Source: Caenispirillum bisanense
Lineage (GTDB): Bacteria; Pseudomonadota; Alphaproteobacteria; Rhodospirillales; Rhodospirillaceae
Assembly (NCBI RefSeq): GCF_900230255.1
Contig: NZ_OCNJ01000003.1
Location: forward strand, 480,822-544,821
DNA: 64,000 bases
Direction: 5' to 3'
The number at the start of each line of letters is the position of its first letter. Position 1 is the first letter of the stretch. Position numbers and translations under genes: made by a program. This document shows, in pieces, positions 1 through 12,386 of the stretch. The notes beneath the pieces were generated by a model. The model worked only from the letters and a program-made list of their open reading frames with translations. It was not told where the DNA came from and did not search any database.

Positions 1-1148
1 CCCGGCGCGCCTGCACCGGCGAAGGCGGCGAGGTCGGAGACGACGGGGCCGTGGCGGGTTTCACGCACGGTCAGCGCCACCGGCTCGCCGCCGCGCACCT
101 TGATCAGCTCGTCGCGGGTTTCGAAGGGCCGCGGCCCGCTCGGCGTCAGGTAGGTGCGGCTGTCGTCGGCGAGGGTTTCCACGAACAGGTCCATGGTGTC
201 GGCGTGGGTCGTCGTGATGCCCCAGCCGAGGCCTGCGTTGCGGCCGATGAGGTGGAAGGGCACGCCGGGCACGGTGGCGCCCGCCAGTTCCCAGTCGGGC
301 GTGCGCACCGTCGCCAGATACCACAGGATGGGCGCCTCGAACCCCAGGTGCGGGTCGTTGGCGAGGATGGCGCCGCCGGTGGCCGACCGGTGCGGCGCCA
401 GGCTCCAGACGTTGGAGGCGAGCGTCGGGGCGAACTCGGCCGGTGGCGCCGGCGGCAGGGCGGCCTCGCGCAGCGGGACGGGCAGGGTGACCGGCGTCGC
501 GTCGTCGTCTTCCGGCCACAGCGCCGCCACCCGGTCGGGCGGCAGGCGCTCCAGCAGGCGGGCGCGCAGCAACTCGTCGGGCCAGTTGCCGGCCAGCCGC
601 AGGGCCATGAGGCGCTGCCACACCAGGCTGTCGGCCGGGCGCCACGGCTCCGGCGCCACCCCGAGCGCCAGCAGCGCCGGCGGCAGCACCTGCCCGCTCT
701 CGGCGAGCCAGGCGTTGACGCCGTCGGCATAGGCGGCCAGCGCCTCCTGCGTCGCGTCGTCCAGGCCGGCGACGGCGGCGTTGGCGCGGCGGTAGAGGCC
801 GAGGGTGCGGCTCCAGCGGTCGATGCCGACGCCGCGCTCGCCGATCACCTCCGCCAGCCGCCCGGCGCCCAGGCGGCGCATCATCTCCATCTGCAGGAAG
901 CGGTCCTGGGCGTGCACGAAGCCGAGCAGGGCGTAGGCGTCGCGCGTCGTGCCGGCGGTGAGGGTGGGGATACCGTGAGCGTCGCGCACCACCGTCGCCG
1001 GCCCCTCCAGGGCGCCGAGGGTGAGGCTGCCCTCCACCGTCGGGCGCGAGGCCTGGAAGACGCCCCAGACGGCGCCGCCGGCGAGGACGGCGACGGCGGC
1101 CAGGGTGGCGGGCACGGCGATCAACCAACGGCGCAGGCGACGGGGAAT
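1..1148 (-). CDS. penicillin acylase family hydrolase (partial, C-terminus beyond window)
   Basis: This is an Ntn-hydrolase of the penicillin/aculeacin acylase family, predicted to cleave amide bonds of acylated amines or homoserine lactones in the periplasm. About 382 codons are visible and the reading frame runs off the left edge. The N-terminus has an Arg-rich start and a hydrophobic segment (about residues 8-30) that would act as signal or anchor. The motif ASNVWSLAP, followed by ILANDPHLG, is the usual auto-cleavage point, which makes the Ser at about residue 245 the likely nucleophile. The start is unusual. A good Shine-Dalgarno GGAGG (1157-1161) is 8 nt from an ATT codon, with no in-frame ATG, GTG or TTG at a suitable distance. 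CTG at 1136 and TTG at 1124 are alternatives. The exact substrate cannot be inferred. Confidence 0.85.
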   Translation of the reverse strand, partial: MPRRLRRWLIAVPATLAAVAVLAGGAVWGVFQASRPTVEGSLTLGALEGPATVVRDAHGIPTLTAGTTRDAYALLGFVHAQDRFLQMEMMRRLGAGRLAEVIGERGVGIDRWSRTLGLYRRANAAVAGLDDATQEALAAYADGVNAWLAESGQVLPPALLALGVAPEPWRPADSLVWQRLMALRLAGNWPDELLRARLLERLPPDRVAALWPEDDDATPVTLPVPLREAALPPAPPAEFAPTLASNVWSLAPHRSATGGAILANDPHLGFEAPILWYLATVRTPDWELAGATVPGVPFHLIGRNAGLGWGITTTHADTMDLFVETLADDSRTYLTPSGPRPFETRDELIKVRGGEPVALTVRETRHGPVVSDLAAFAGAGAP

Positions 1149-1168
1149 GGCGGTGTCCTCCGCAATGG

Positions 1169-1199
1169 AAAAAGGGCGCCCGGCGGATGCCGGACGCCC
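1169..1199 (-). terminator. Rho-independent terminator after the aldehyde dehydrogenase
   Basis: On the minus strand an 11-bp stem (arms 1189-1199 and 1174-1184, one G-U pair, 4-nt loop) is followed by TTTTT (1169-1173). It lies between the aldehyde dehydrogenase stop and the Shine-Dalgarno sequence of the acylase gene, only 7 nt before the latter. Confidence 0.85.
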
Positions 1200-1223
1200 T
1201 TCGTCCAGACTCTCGGCCGGAGC

Positions 1224-2723
1224 TTACTTCATGTTGAAGATGATGGTCTTTTTGTGGGTGAAGTGCTCCAGCATGGCTTCCAGCGAGGCTTCCTTGCCGA
1301 GACCCGACTGCTTGATGCCGCCGTAGGACAGGTTCGGCTGCACCACCAGGTTCTGGTTCACCTGCACGAAGCCGGCTTCCAGGCGCCGGGTGGCGTCCAT
1401 GGCCGTCTTCAGATCGTTCGTCCACACCGTCGCGGCAAGGCCGAACACGCTGTCGTTGGCGGCGGCGAGCACTTCCTCGTAGTCGGTGAACTTGAACACG
1501 CAGGTCACCGGGCCGAAGATCTCCTCGCGGCTCGGCGGGGCGTCGGCCGAGATGTCGGTGAAGATGACCGGCTGGATGAACAGGCCCTTCTTCAGCGCCG
1601 GATCCTCGGGCAGGGCGGAGCAGGCGTTGGCGGTGCCGCCGGCGTCGATGCCCTTCTGGATGTAACCCTGCACCTTCTCCAGCTGATCGCGCGAGATGAT
1701 GGTGCCGATGTCGGTCGCCTCGTCCAGCGGATCGCCCATCTTCATGGCGTCGGCCTTGGCCTTCAGCTTGGCGACGAACTCGTCGTGGATGTCGGCGTGG
1801 ACGTAGATGCGGCTCGACGCCGTGCAGCTCTGGCCCTGGCGGGTGAAGCGCACGCCGGCGACGGCACCGGCGACGGCCCGCTCCAGGTCGGCGTCGGCGA
1901 AGACGATCATCGGGCTCTTGCCGCCCAGTTCCAGCGTCACCGGGATCAGCTTGTCGGCGGCGGCCTTGGAGACGATCTTGCCGGTCTCGACCGAGCCGGT
2001 GAAGGTGATCTTGTTGACGGCCGGGTGCGACACCAGCGGCGCGCCGCACTCGGGGCCGAAGCCGGACAGGATGTTGAACACGCCCGGCGGCAGCACTTCG
2101 TTCATGATCTGGCAGACGCGCAGCACGGTCAGCGGCGCTTCTTCCGCCGACTTCACCACCACCGTGTTGCCGGCGACGATGGCCGGGGCGATCTTCAGCG
2201 CCATCAGCATCAGCGGCACGTTCCACGGAATGATCGCGCCGACCACGCCGATGGGCTCGCGCACCGTGACCGTCAGCATGTCGGGGTTGAAGGGCACGCT
2301 CTCGCCCTTCAGCTCGCTGGCGAGACCGCCGTAGAAGATGAAGGCGTCGGCCAGCACCGAGGCCTCGACGCGGCTTTCGGTGCGCAGGGCCTTGCCGGTT
2401 TCCAGCGCCACCAGACGGCCCAGTTCTTCCACCCGCTCGGTGAGGCGGCGGCCGCACTCGGCCACCAGCTTGCCGCGCTCGCGCGCCGGCATGGCCTTCC
2501 AGGCCTTCTGGGCGCGGGCGGCAGCGGTGGCGGCGCGATCGACGTCGGCGGCGTCACCGGCGGCGGCCTCGCCGACCTTCTCGCCGGTGGCCGGGTTGAC
2601 CACGTCGAAGGTCTTGCCGGAGGCGGCGCGCACCATCTCGCCGTCGATCAGGTGGAAGCCCGACAGCTCCTTGGCGAGCGAGAAGGGATCGGTGTTCTGG
2701 GAAATCTTGCTGACCATGTTCAT
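1224..2723 (-). CDS. NAD(P)-dependent aldehyde dehydrogenase
   Basis: A full-length (499 aa) member of the aldehyde dehydrogenase superfamily that oxidises an aldehyde to its acid with NAD(P)+. The catalytic set is visible: PWN with Asn168 (oxyanion hole), Glu265 in TLELGGKSP (general base) and Cys300 in GQSCTASS (nucleophile). The presence of Glu265 argues for a non-acylating enzyme and against a CoA-dependent methylmalonate-semialdehyde dehydrogenase. The usual KPAE motif reads KSAEE (K191). An alternative start is Met3. It lies 70 bp downstream of a GntR/FCD regulator gene on the same strand, suggesting local regulation. The aldehyde substrate is not determinable from sequence alone. Confidence 0.9.
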   Translation of the reverse strand: MNMVSKISQNTDPFSLAKELSGFHLIDGEMVRAASGKTFDVVNPATGEKVGEAAAGDAADVDRAATAAARAQKAWKAMPARERGKLVAECGRRLTERVEELGRLVALETGKALRTESRVEASVLADAFIFYGGLASELKGESVPFNPDMLTVTVREPIGVVGAIIPWNVPLMLMALKIAPAIVAGNTVVVKSAEEAPLTVLRVCQIMNEVLPPGVFNILSGFGPECGAPLVSHPAVNKITFTGSVETGKIVSKAAADKLIPVTLELGGKSPMIVFADADLERAVAGAVAGVRFTRQGQSCTASSRIYVHADIHDEFVAKLKAKADAMKMGDPLDEATDIGTIISRDQLEKVQGYIQKGIDAGGTANACSALPEDPALKKGLFIQPVIFTDISADAPPSREEIFGPVTCVFKFTDYEEVLAAANDSVFGLAATVWTNDLKTAMDATRRLEAGFVQVNQNLVVQPNLSYGGIKQSGLGKEASLEAMLEHFTHKKTIIFNMK

Positions 2724-2792
2724 GGCGTCTTCTGGCCCTCTTGGACTAGGTTCTGATTATGGCTGAGAAAGCGACGACAACCCTTTGAGAAA

Positions 2793-3461
2793 TCACGCGA
2801 CGTAGCCCTGCGGCAGCGTCGAGATGAAATCCGTGAACACGTCGCCCTGGACGTTGACGTGGCGCGCCATGAGGCGGCTCGCGGCGTCGGCGTCGTAGGC
2901 GAGGATGGCGTCCACCACCTGCTTGTGCTCGGCCAACGACTCGCTGATGCGGCCTGGGCGGTTGAGCTGGTGACGGCGGTAGGGGGCGGTGCGGCGGTGC
3001 AGGGTGCGGGTCATCTCGGCCAGCACCTCGTTGTGGCTGCCGTCGTAGATGGCGTCGTGGAAGACCTTGTTGGCGGCGTAATAGCCTTCCAGGTCGATCT
3101 TCTTCTCGAAGCCCTCGCAGTCGCGCACCACCTTCTTCAGCGCCTCGCGCTCCGCCGGGTTCATGCGGCGGGCGGCGAGCCGGGCGCACATGGCTTCCAG
3201 CTCGGCCATCACCTCGAACATCTCGACGAGGCGGGGCAGGGTGATGACGGCGACGACGGCGCCCTGGCGCGGTCGCACCTCGATGAGGCCGGAGGCCGAA
3301 AGCTGGCGCAACGCCTCGCGCACGGGCGTGCGCGACACGTCGAACCGCTGGGCGAGGCTCTGCTCGTCCAGGCGGTCTCCCGGTTTCAGGCGGCCGGCGA
3401 AAATGTCTTCTTCGAGAGCGCGGCGCAATTGGTCCGCGCGGGTCGGCGTTCTTCTCGGCAT
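2793..3461 (-). CDS. GntR family transcriptional regulator, FCD (FadR-type) subfamily
   Basis: The 222-aa protein has an N-terminal winged helix (about residues 5-72, with the recognition region SRTPVREALRQL) and a C-terminal all-helical FCD ligand domain. Likely metal or ligand residues are FHDAIYDGSHN, the His of EHKQV and MARHV. Members of this family repress catabolic operons and are released by a carboxylate metabolite. It is oriented like the aldehyde dehydrogenase 70 bp downstream and divergent from the alpha/beta hydrolase. A TTGTATACAT site in its upstream region fits the FCD operator type, and a near-identical site is in the promoter of the acyl-CoA dehydrogenase operon. That shared control is inference. 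Confidence 0.9.
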   Translation of the reverse strand: MPRRTPTRADQLRRALEEDIFAGRLKPGDRLDEQSLAQRFDVSRTPVREALRQLSASGLIEVRPRQGAVVAVITLPRLVEMFEVMAELEAMCARLAARRMNPAEREALKKVVRDCEGFEKKIDLEGYYAANKVFHDAIYDGSHNEVLAEMTRTLHRRTAPYRRHQLNRPGRISESLAEHKQVVDAILAYDADAASRLMARHVNVQGDVFTDFISTLPQGYVA

Positions 3462-3585
3462 GGATGCGCCTTTGTTTCTTGGCGGCGCCCCGTGGACACT
3501 CCCGCCTTTGACTCAGCGCCTCTCATGGGCGAACGGCGGATTGCGCACGGCTCAGGACGCCAGACGTTTCTCCCTGTAACACGAC

Positions 3586-3595
3586 TTGTATACAT
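3586..3595. promoter_or_regulatory. Candidate GntR/FCD operator TTGTATACAT
   Basis: The core TGTATACA (3587-3594) is a perfect 8-bp palindrome in the divergent intergenic region between the GntR regulator and the alpha/beta hydrolase. It matches the general TnGTnnACnA pattern known for FCD-type GntR proteins, and is very AT-rich against its surroundings. Confidence 0.5.
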
Positions 3596-3684
3596 CAACG
3601 TGCCTTTCCGTATCCAGCACTTTCCCTTTGCGGAAGGGCCGCCGGCTTGCCACCCTCGGGATCGGAACACGGTCACGGAGGACG

Positions 3685-4554
3685 ATGATGGCGATGACGC
3701 AGCGGACGGTGCCGGTGCTGCGGCCCGAAGGGTTCAAGCGCATGGCCTACACCGAGTGGGGCGCGGCCGACGCGGCGCAGACGGTGGTCTGCGTCCACGG
3801 CCTGACGCGCCAGGGCCGCGACTTCGACGCCCTCGCCGAGGCCCTGAGCGCCGACCCGCGCCGCCGGGTCCTCTGCCCCGACGTGCTCGGCCGCGGCCGC
3901 AGCGAGTGGCTGGCCGACAAGGCGGGCTATGCCTACCCGCAGTACATGGCCGACATGACAACCCTGCTCGCCCGCAACGGCGCCGAGACGGTGGACTGGG
4001 TCGGCACCTCCATGGGCGGGCTGATCGGCCTGTTCGTGGCGGCGACGCCCGGCAACCCCATCCGCCGCCTCGTCATCAACGACATCGGCCCGCTGGTGCC
4101 GTGGGAGGGCCTGGCGCGCATCGGCACCTACGTCGCCGAGGACCCGCTGTTCCCCGATCTCGACACGGCCTCCCGCCGCCTGCGCGAGCGCACGGTGACC
4201 TACGGCCCGCTGCCGGAGGAGCGCTGGATGCCGCTGGTGGAGGCCTCGACGCGCCCGGACCCCGAAGGCAAGGGCCTGCGCCTCGCCTACGACCCGGCCA
4301 TCGCGCTCGCCTTCCAGGCGGTGCCGCAGGACCAGCCCATCGACCTGTGGGCGCTGTGGGATCGGGTGACGGTGCCGGTGCTGGTGATCCGCGGCGCCAA
4401 GTCGGACCTGCTGCCCGCCGAGGTCGCCGCCGAGATGCAGCGCCGCGGCCCCGGTTGCCAGGTGGTGGAGGTGCCGGATGCCGGCCATGCGCCGTGGCTC
4501 ATGACGCCCGACCAGATGGCGCCGGTGGTCGACTTCCTGACCGGGCACGGGTGA
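3685..4554 (+). CDS. alpha/beta-fold hydrolase
   Basis: A roughly 289-aa serine hydrolase of the alpha/beta fold. The nucleophile elbow GTSMGG (after VDWVGTSMGG), the oxyanion segment CVHGLTRQGRD and the C-terminal catalytic His in DAGHAPWL are all visible. The acid is probably the Asp in GAKSDLLP. The start was set at the ATG cluster at 3685/3688 because GGAGG (3677-3681) lies just upstream. The frame is open farther upstream but starts there have no Shine-Dalgarno sequence. It is divergent from the GntR/FCD regulator. Its substrate is unknown; ester or carbon-carbon hydrolysis are both possible within the family. Confidence 0.88.
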   Translation: MMAMTQRTVPVLRPEGFKRMAYTEWGAADAAQTVVCVHGLTRQGRDFDALAEALSADPRRRVLCPDVLGRGRSEWLADKAGYAYPQYMADMTTLLARNGAETVDWVGTSMGGLIGLFVAATPGNPIRRLVINDIGPLVPWEGLARIGTYVAEDPLFPDLDTASRRLRERTVTYGPLPEERWMPLVEASTRPDPEGKGLRLAYDPAIALAFQAVPQDQPIDLWALWDRVTVPVLVIRGAKSDLLPAEVAAEMQRRGPGCQVVEVPDAGHAPWLMTPDQMAPVVDFLTGHG

Positions 4555-4567
4555 GGGGCGGGGCGCC

Positions 4568-4771
4568 CTACTCTGCGAAGCGCTCGGTGACGGCCTCGGC
4601 GGTGCCGGCGACGCAAAATTCCATGCCGTTGTCGAGATAGACGAACGACGCCTGCGTTCCGGGCACGCTGCGCACCGCCGTCACCTTGTCGCGGCAGATG
4701 TGCAGCGTGACGCCGGTCTCGCTGCCGGTGGTCGGGTTGAATTCGGCGACTGTGACGAAGGGCTCGGCCAT
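4568..4771 (-). CDS. small conserved hypothetical protein
   Basis: A 67-aa protein, predicted mostly beta-strand, ending in a short helix (TAEAVTERFAE). The pattern of alternating hydrophobics, then a DNGMEF turn, then a terminal helix recalls small FlbD-like proteins, but similarity is only by eye. It is convergent with the alpha/beta hydrolase (14 bp between stops) and upstream of nothing obvious on its own strand except the downstream hydrolase tail. Function unknown. Confidence 0.6.
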   Translation of the reverse strand: MAEPFVTVAEFNPTTGSETGVTLHICRDKVTAVRSVPGTQASFVYLDNGMEFCVAGTAEAVTERFAE

Positions 4772-4824
4772 GGCGCGGTCTCCGCTGTGGGGCAGGGACC
4801 GTCACCATAGCACGCCGGCGGGCG

Positions 4825-9664
<4,840 letters not shown>

Positions 9665-9746
9665 CCGTCCGACGACGACCGGCCGGCCGCCGAACCCGGC
9701 GGCCGGCATCTTACCCCACAAGAACACGATCAGGAGGAGTGACGTC

Positions 9747-10637
9747 ATGGCGAGCATCGGGTTCATCGGTGTCGGCAACATGGGCGGCCCCATGGCCGTC
9801 AACCTGGCCAAGGCCGGCCACACCGTGAAGGCCTTCGACCTCAGCAAGGAAGCCGTCGACAAGACGGTGGCCGGCGGCTGCACCGCCGCCGAGACGGTGA
9901 CCGACGCCGCCCGCGACGTCGACGTCATCATCACCATGCTGCCCGCCGGCAAGCACGTGGCGCACGTCTACGAAGGCACCGACGGCGTCTTCGCGACGGC
10001 CCGCCCCGGCGCGCTGATGATCGACTGCTCGACCATCGACGTCGACACCGCCCGCGCCGTCATCGCCGCCGCCGAGAAGCACGGTTTCCCCATGGTCGAC
10101 GCGCCGGTCTCCGGCGGTGTCGGCGGTGCCGAGGCCGGCACGCTCACCTTCATGGTCGGCGGCTCCGACGAAGCGGTGGAGAAGGCCCGCCCCATCCTCG
10201 AGAAGATGGGCAAGGCGATCATCCACGCCGGCGGCCCCGGCAACGGCCAGGCGGCCAAGATCTGCAACAACATGATGCTCGGCATCCAGATGCTGTCCGT
10301 CGCCGAAGCCTTCACGCTCGCCAAGCGCCTGGGGCTCGACGCGCAGAAGCTGTTCGACATCTCGTCGAAGGCCTCGGGCCAGTGCTGGTCGCTGACGTCG
10401 TACTGCCCGGTGCCCGGCCCGGTGCCGACCTCGCCGGCCAACCGCGACTACAAGCCGGGCTTCGCCGCCGACATGATGCTGAAGGACCTGAAGCTGGCGC
10501 AGGAAGCCGCCTCGCGCGCCGGTGCCTCGACCCCGCTCGGTTCGGCGGCCGAGAGCCTCTATCAGATGATGTCGAGCAAGGGGAACGGCGGACTGGACTT
10601 TTCCGCCATCATCAAGATGATCGACGGCGAGATCTGA
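9747..10637 (+). CDS. mmsB: 3-hydroxyisobutyrate dehydrogenase
   Basis: Oxidises 3-hydroxyisobutyrate to methylmalonate semialdehyde with NAD+, in valine degradation. The 296-aa protein has the N-terminal Rossmann motif GFIGVGNMGGPMAVNL, the substrate-binding loop DAPVSGGVGGAEAGTL, and the catalytic Lys region GNGQAAKICNN typical of beta-hydroxyacid dehydrogenases. The Shine-Dalgarno AGGAGG precedes ATG. It completes the three-enzyme valine module. The following enzyme, methylmalonate-semialdehyde dehydrogenase, is not in the window. Confidence 0.94.
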   Translation: MASIGFIGVGNMGGPMAVNLAKAGHTVKAFDLSKEAVDKTVAGGCTAAETVTDAARDVDVIITMLPAGKHVAHVYEGTDGVFATARPGALMIDCSTIDVDTARAVIAAAEKHGFPMVDAPVSGGVGGAEAGTLTFMVGGSDEAVEKARPILEKMGKAIIHAGGPGNGQAAKICNNMMLGIQMLSVAEAFTLAKRLGLDAQKLFDISSKASGQCWSLTSYCPVPGPVPTSPANRDYKPGFAADMMLKDLKLAQEAASRAGASTPLGSAAESLYQMMSSKGNGGLDFSAIIKMIDGEI

Positions 10638-10656
10638 GACCCCATCCGAGGCAGTC

Positions 10657-10857
10657 ATGGCGGCGCGGCAACCCGGCGATGTCCTGTTCGAGATCACCTA
10701 CCAGGGCAACGTGGCACGCTGCTCCGCCATCGACGTCGCGACCAATACCGAGGTCTCCATCGTCGCGCCGGCGACCTATTCCCGCTTCACGTTGCAGCAG
10801 AATGCGCTGCGCAAGCTGAACCGGGCGCTGGAGGCGAAGGGGCAGGGCGGGCGCTGA
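10657..10857 (+). CDS. small conserved protein, DUF6898-like
   Basis: A 66-aa protein with the pattern GDVLFEITYQGNVARCSAID, then TEVSIVAPA, then a basic helix LRKLNRALEAK. This matches my recollection of the small alphaproteobacterial family DUF6898, of unknown function. It follows mmsB by 19 bp and precedes a strong terminator, so it is probably the last gene of the operon. No catalytic motif is visible. Confidence 0.7.
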   Translation: MAARQPGDVLFEITYQGNVARCSAIDVATNTEVSIVAPATYSRFTLQQNALRKLNRALEAKGQGGR

Positions 10858-10896
10858 GCGCGACGCCCTCACCGTCTCGGCGGCATCGGAAACGGA

Positions 10897-10936
10897 AAAC
10901 GGCCGCAGGTCCAGGGACCTGCGGCCGTTTCTTTTT
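10897..10936 (+). terminator. Rho-independent terminator, probably bidirectional
   Basis: A 16-bp perfect stem (arms 10897-10912 and 10915-10930) is followed by CTTTTT on the plus strand. The minus-strand side also has a T-rich tail, so it can serve both the valine operon and the convergent mucR gene. Confidence 0.9.
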
Positions 10937-10954
10937 GGCCCTGGGGCGCGCGCC

Positions 10955-11401
10955 TTACTTGGCGGCGCGGCGGCGGCCACCCTCTTCCGAAGGCTTGCGG
11001 CCGAGACCGATCTTCTTGGCGAAGGCCGAGCGCTGCTGGGCGTAGTTGGGCGCCACCATGGGGTAGTCGGGCGGCAGGCCCCACTTCGCGCGGTACTCGT
11101 CCGGCGTCATGTTGTAGTTGGTCCGCAGATGCCGCTTCAGCATCTTCAGCTTCTTGCCGTCTTCCAGACAGATGATGTATTCGGGCGTCACCGACTTCTT
11201 CGGATTGACGGCCGGACGCGGCGCCTCCGCGGACGGGGCCTCCGGACGCGAAAGCCCGGCGAGGGCCGCGTAGACGGTCTGGATGAGCTCCGGAATCTGC
11301 GCCCCCGGCATGCTGTTCTTGCTGACGTAGGCGGCGACAACGTCGACAGCCATGCGCAGCATGTCGTCGCGGTTGGCTTCCTCAATCCGGCTTTCAGTCA
11401 T
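10955..11401 (-). CDS. mucR: MucR/Ros family transcriptional regulator with degenerate zinc site
   Basis: A 148-aa regulator of the alphaproteobacterial Ros/MucR family, which binds AT-rich, low-specificity sites and controls surface polysaccharide, motility and cell-cycle genes. The N-terminal half (about 1-50) is the oligomerisation region. The C-terminal domain runs from CLEDGKKLKMLKRHL to MTPDEYRAKWGLP and PMVAPNYAQQRS. By alignment with the Ros finger the ligand positions are Cys78, Asp81, His91 and Tyr96, so two of four Ros ligands are replaced. ATG at 11401 was chosen because it has a Shine-Dalgarno-like GGTGACGAG and starts at the conserved N-terminus. The upstream inverted repeat may be an autoregulatory site. 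Confidence 0.93.
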   Translation of the reverse strand: MTESRIEEANRDDMLRMAVDVVAAYVSKNSMPGAQIPELIQTVYAALAGLSRPEAPSAEAPRPAVNPKKSVTPEYIICLEDGKKLKMLKRHLRTNYNMTPDEYRAKWGLPPDYPMVAPNYAQQRSAFAKKIGLGRKPSEEGGRRRAAK

Positions 11402-11889
11402 CTCGTCACCAGTTCGTTTTCTATCCGCACAATCAGTTCTCGACGGTTTCCGCCATCCCTCCGCCGCCGAATTTCGGGGCGCCCGACTACGGCGATACCG
11501 TCGCAAAGTGGCTACTCTATGTCGCCATGTTTGTTGGTTTTTACCACGTTGTCAATTGGATACGGATGTTTATCCAATAATTCAATACTTGATCGAGCGG
11601 TCGGGTGCAGTAAAAGGTCTTTGGCCCGATCGCTGCAAGAGGGGCCTGACTGGCGCGATGGAGGGTCCGGTTGGTCGCGGAACATGCCGATGGAAATATC
11701 CGCGGGTCATGAGTACCGGCGGAAGGTCTGTTTACCTGTACTTTAGTGCCGATCTGATCGCGAGCGCGCCCGGCACCGGCGGCCGGGTCGGGCAGGGGTG
11801 GGGCCGGATGTCGTGGCCGTGCTGGCATGGCGCGCCGACATATGGTAACAGTCCGGCAACCCTTTCCCCCGAAGCAGCAGCGGCGTGCC
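11402..11889. other. Divergent intergenic region mucR / rpiB
   Basis: A 488-bp stretch without a credible gene. Its left half (11520-11600) is AT-rich and holds the mucR promoter elements and an inverted repeat. The right half is G+C-rich and holds the rpiB leader. I see no clear rpiB promoter; TTTACC near 11731 and TATGGT near 11841 are weak candidates. No RNA gene was recognised. Confidence 0.6.
11550..11577 (-). promoter_or_regulatory. mucR -35 element with abutting inverted repeat
   Basis: On the minus strand a consensus TTGACA (11555-11550) directly follows the inverted repeat TTGGATA-8 nt-TATCCAA (11556-11577). The -10 is weak (AAACAT at 17 nt). The repeat touches the -35, so it could be an operator or activator site, plausibly for MucR itself. 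Confidence 0.45.
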
Positions 11890-12330
11890 ATGTCCGACAC
11901 CATCGCCATCGCCTCCGACCACGGCGGCCTGGAGCTGAAGACCCTTCTGAAGCAGGATCTGGAGGCCCGCGGCCTCTCCGTCCTCGATCTCGGGACCAAC
12001 TCCACGGATTCCGTCGACTATCCGGATTTCGCCGACGCCATGGCGGAGACCGTGAAGTCGGGCAAGGCCGCGCGCGGCGTGTTGATCTGCGGCACCGGCA
12101 TCGGCATCTCCATCGCCGCCAACCGCCACCCGGAAATCCGCGCCGCGCTGGTCCACGACGCCTTCACCGCGCGTATGGCCCGGCAGCACAACGACGCCAA
12201 CGTGCTGGTGCTGGGCGGCCGCACCACGGGTCCGGAAGTGGCCCGCGACTGTCTGGCCGTCTTCCTCGATACTGCGTTCGAGGGTGGTCGCCACGCACGG
12301 CGCGTTGAAAAGATGAGCCGGCCGGGTTAA
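11890..12330 (+). CDS. rpiB: ribose 5-phosphate isomerase B
   Basis: Interconverts ribose 5-phosphate and ribulose 5-phosphate. The 146-aa product has the RpiB/LacAB signatures [11 protein letters not shown] at the N-terminus and [17 protein letters not shown] with the catalytic Cys, followed by [12 protein letters not shown]. The start ATG at 11890 begins at the conserved N-terminus; the frame extends 21 codons upstream without support. It sits 56 bp before glyA on the same strand, an arrangement common in Alphaproteobacteria. Confidence 0.95.
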   Translation: MSDTIAIASDHGGLELKTLLKQDLEARGLSVLDLGTNSTDSVDYPDFADAMAETVKSGKAARGVLICGTGIGISIAANRHPEIRAALVHDAFTARMARQHNDANVLVLGGRTTGPEVARDCLAVFLDTAFEGGRHARRVEKMSRPG

Positions 12331-12386
12331 ATCCGGCGGCAGCGACAGCTCTATACTTTTTCCGGCAGCAAGGATTGATCGCAGCG

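Noticed and set aside
51-2756. Very long plus-strand open frame opposite the acylase and aldehyde dehydrogenase genes
   Set aside because: Low-complexity Arg/Gly/Ala/His-rich translation typical of antisense frames in G+C-rich DNA. The minus-strand proteins have intact family motifs.
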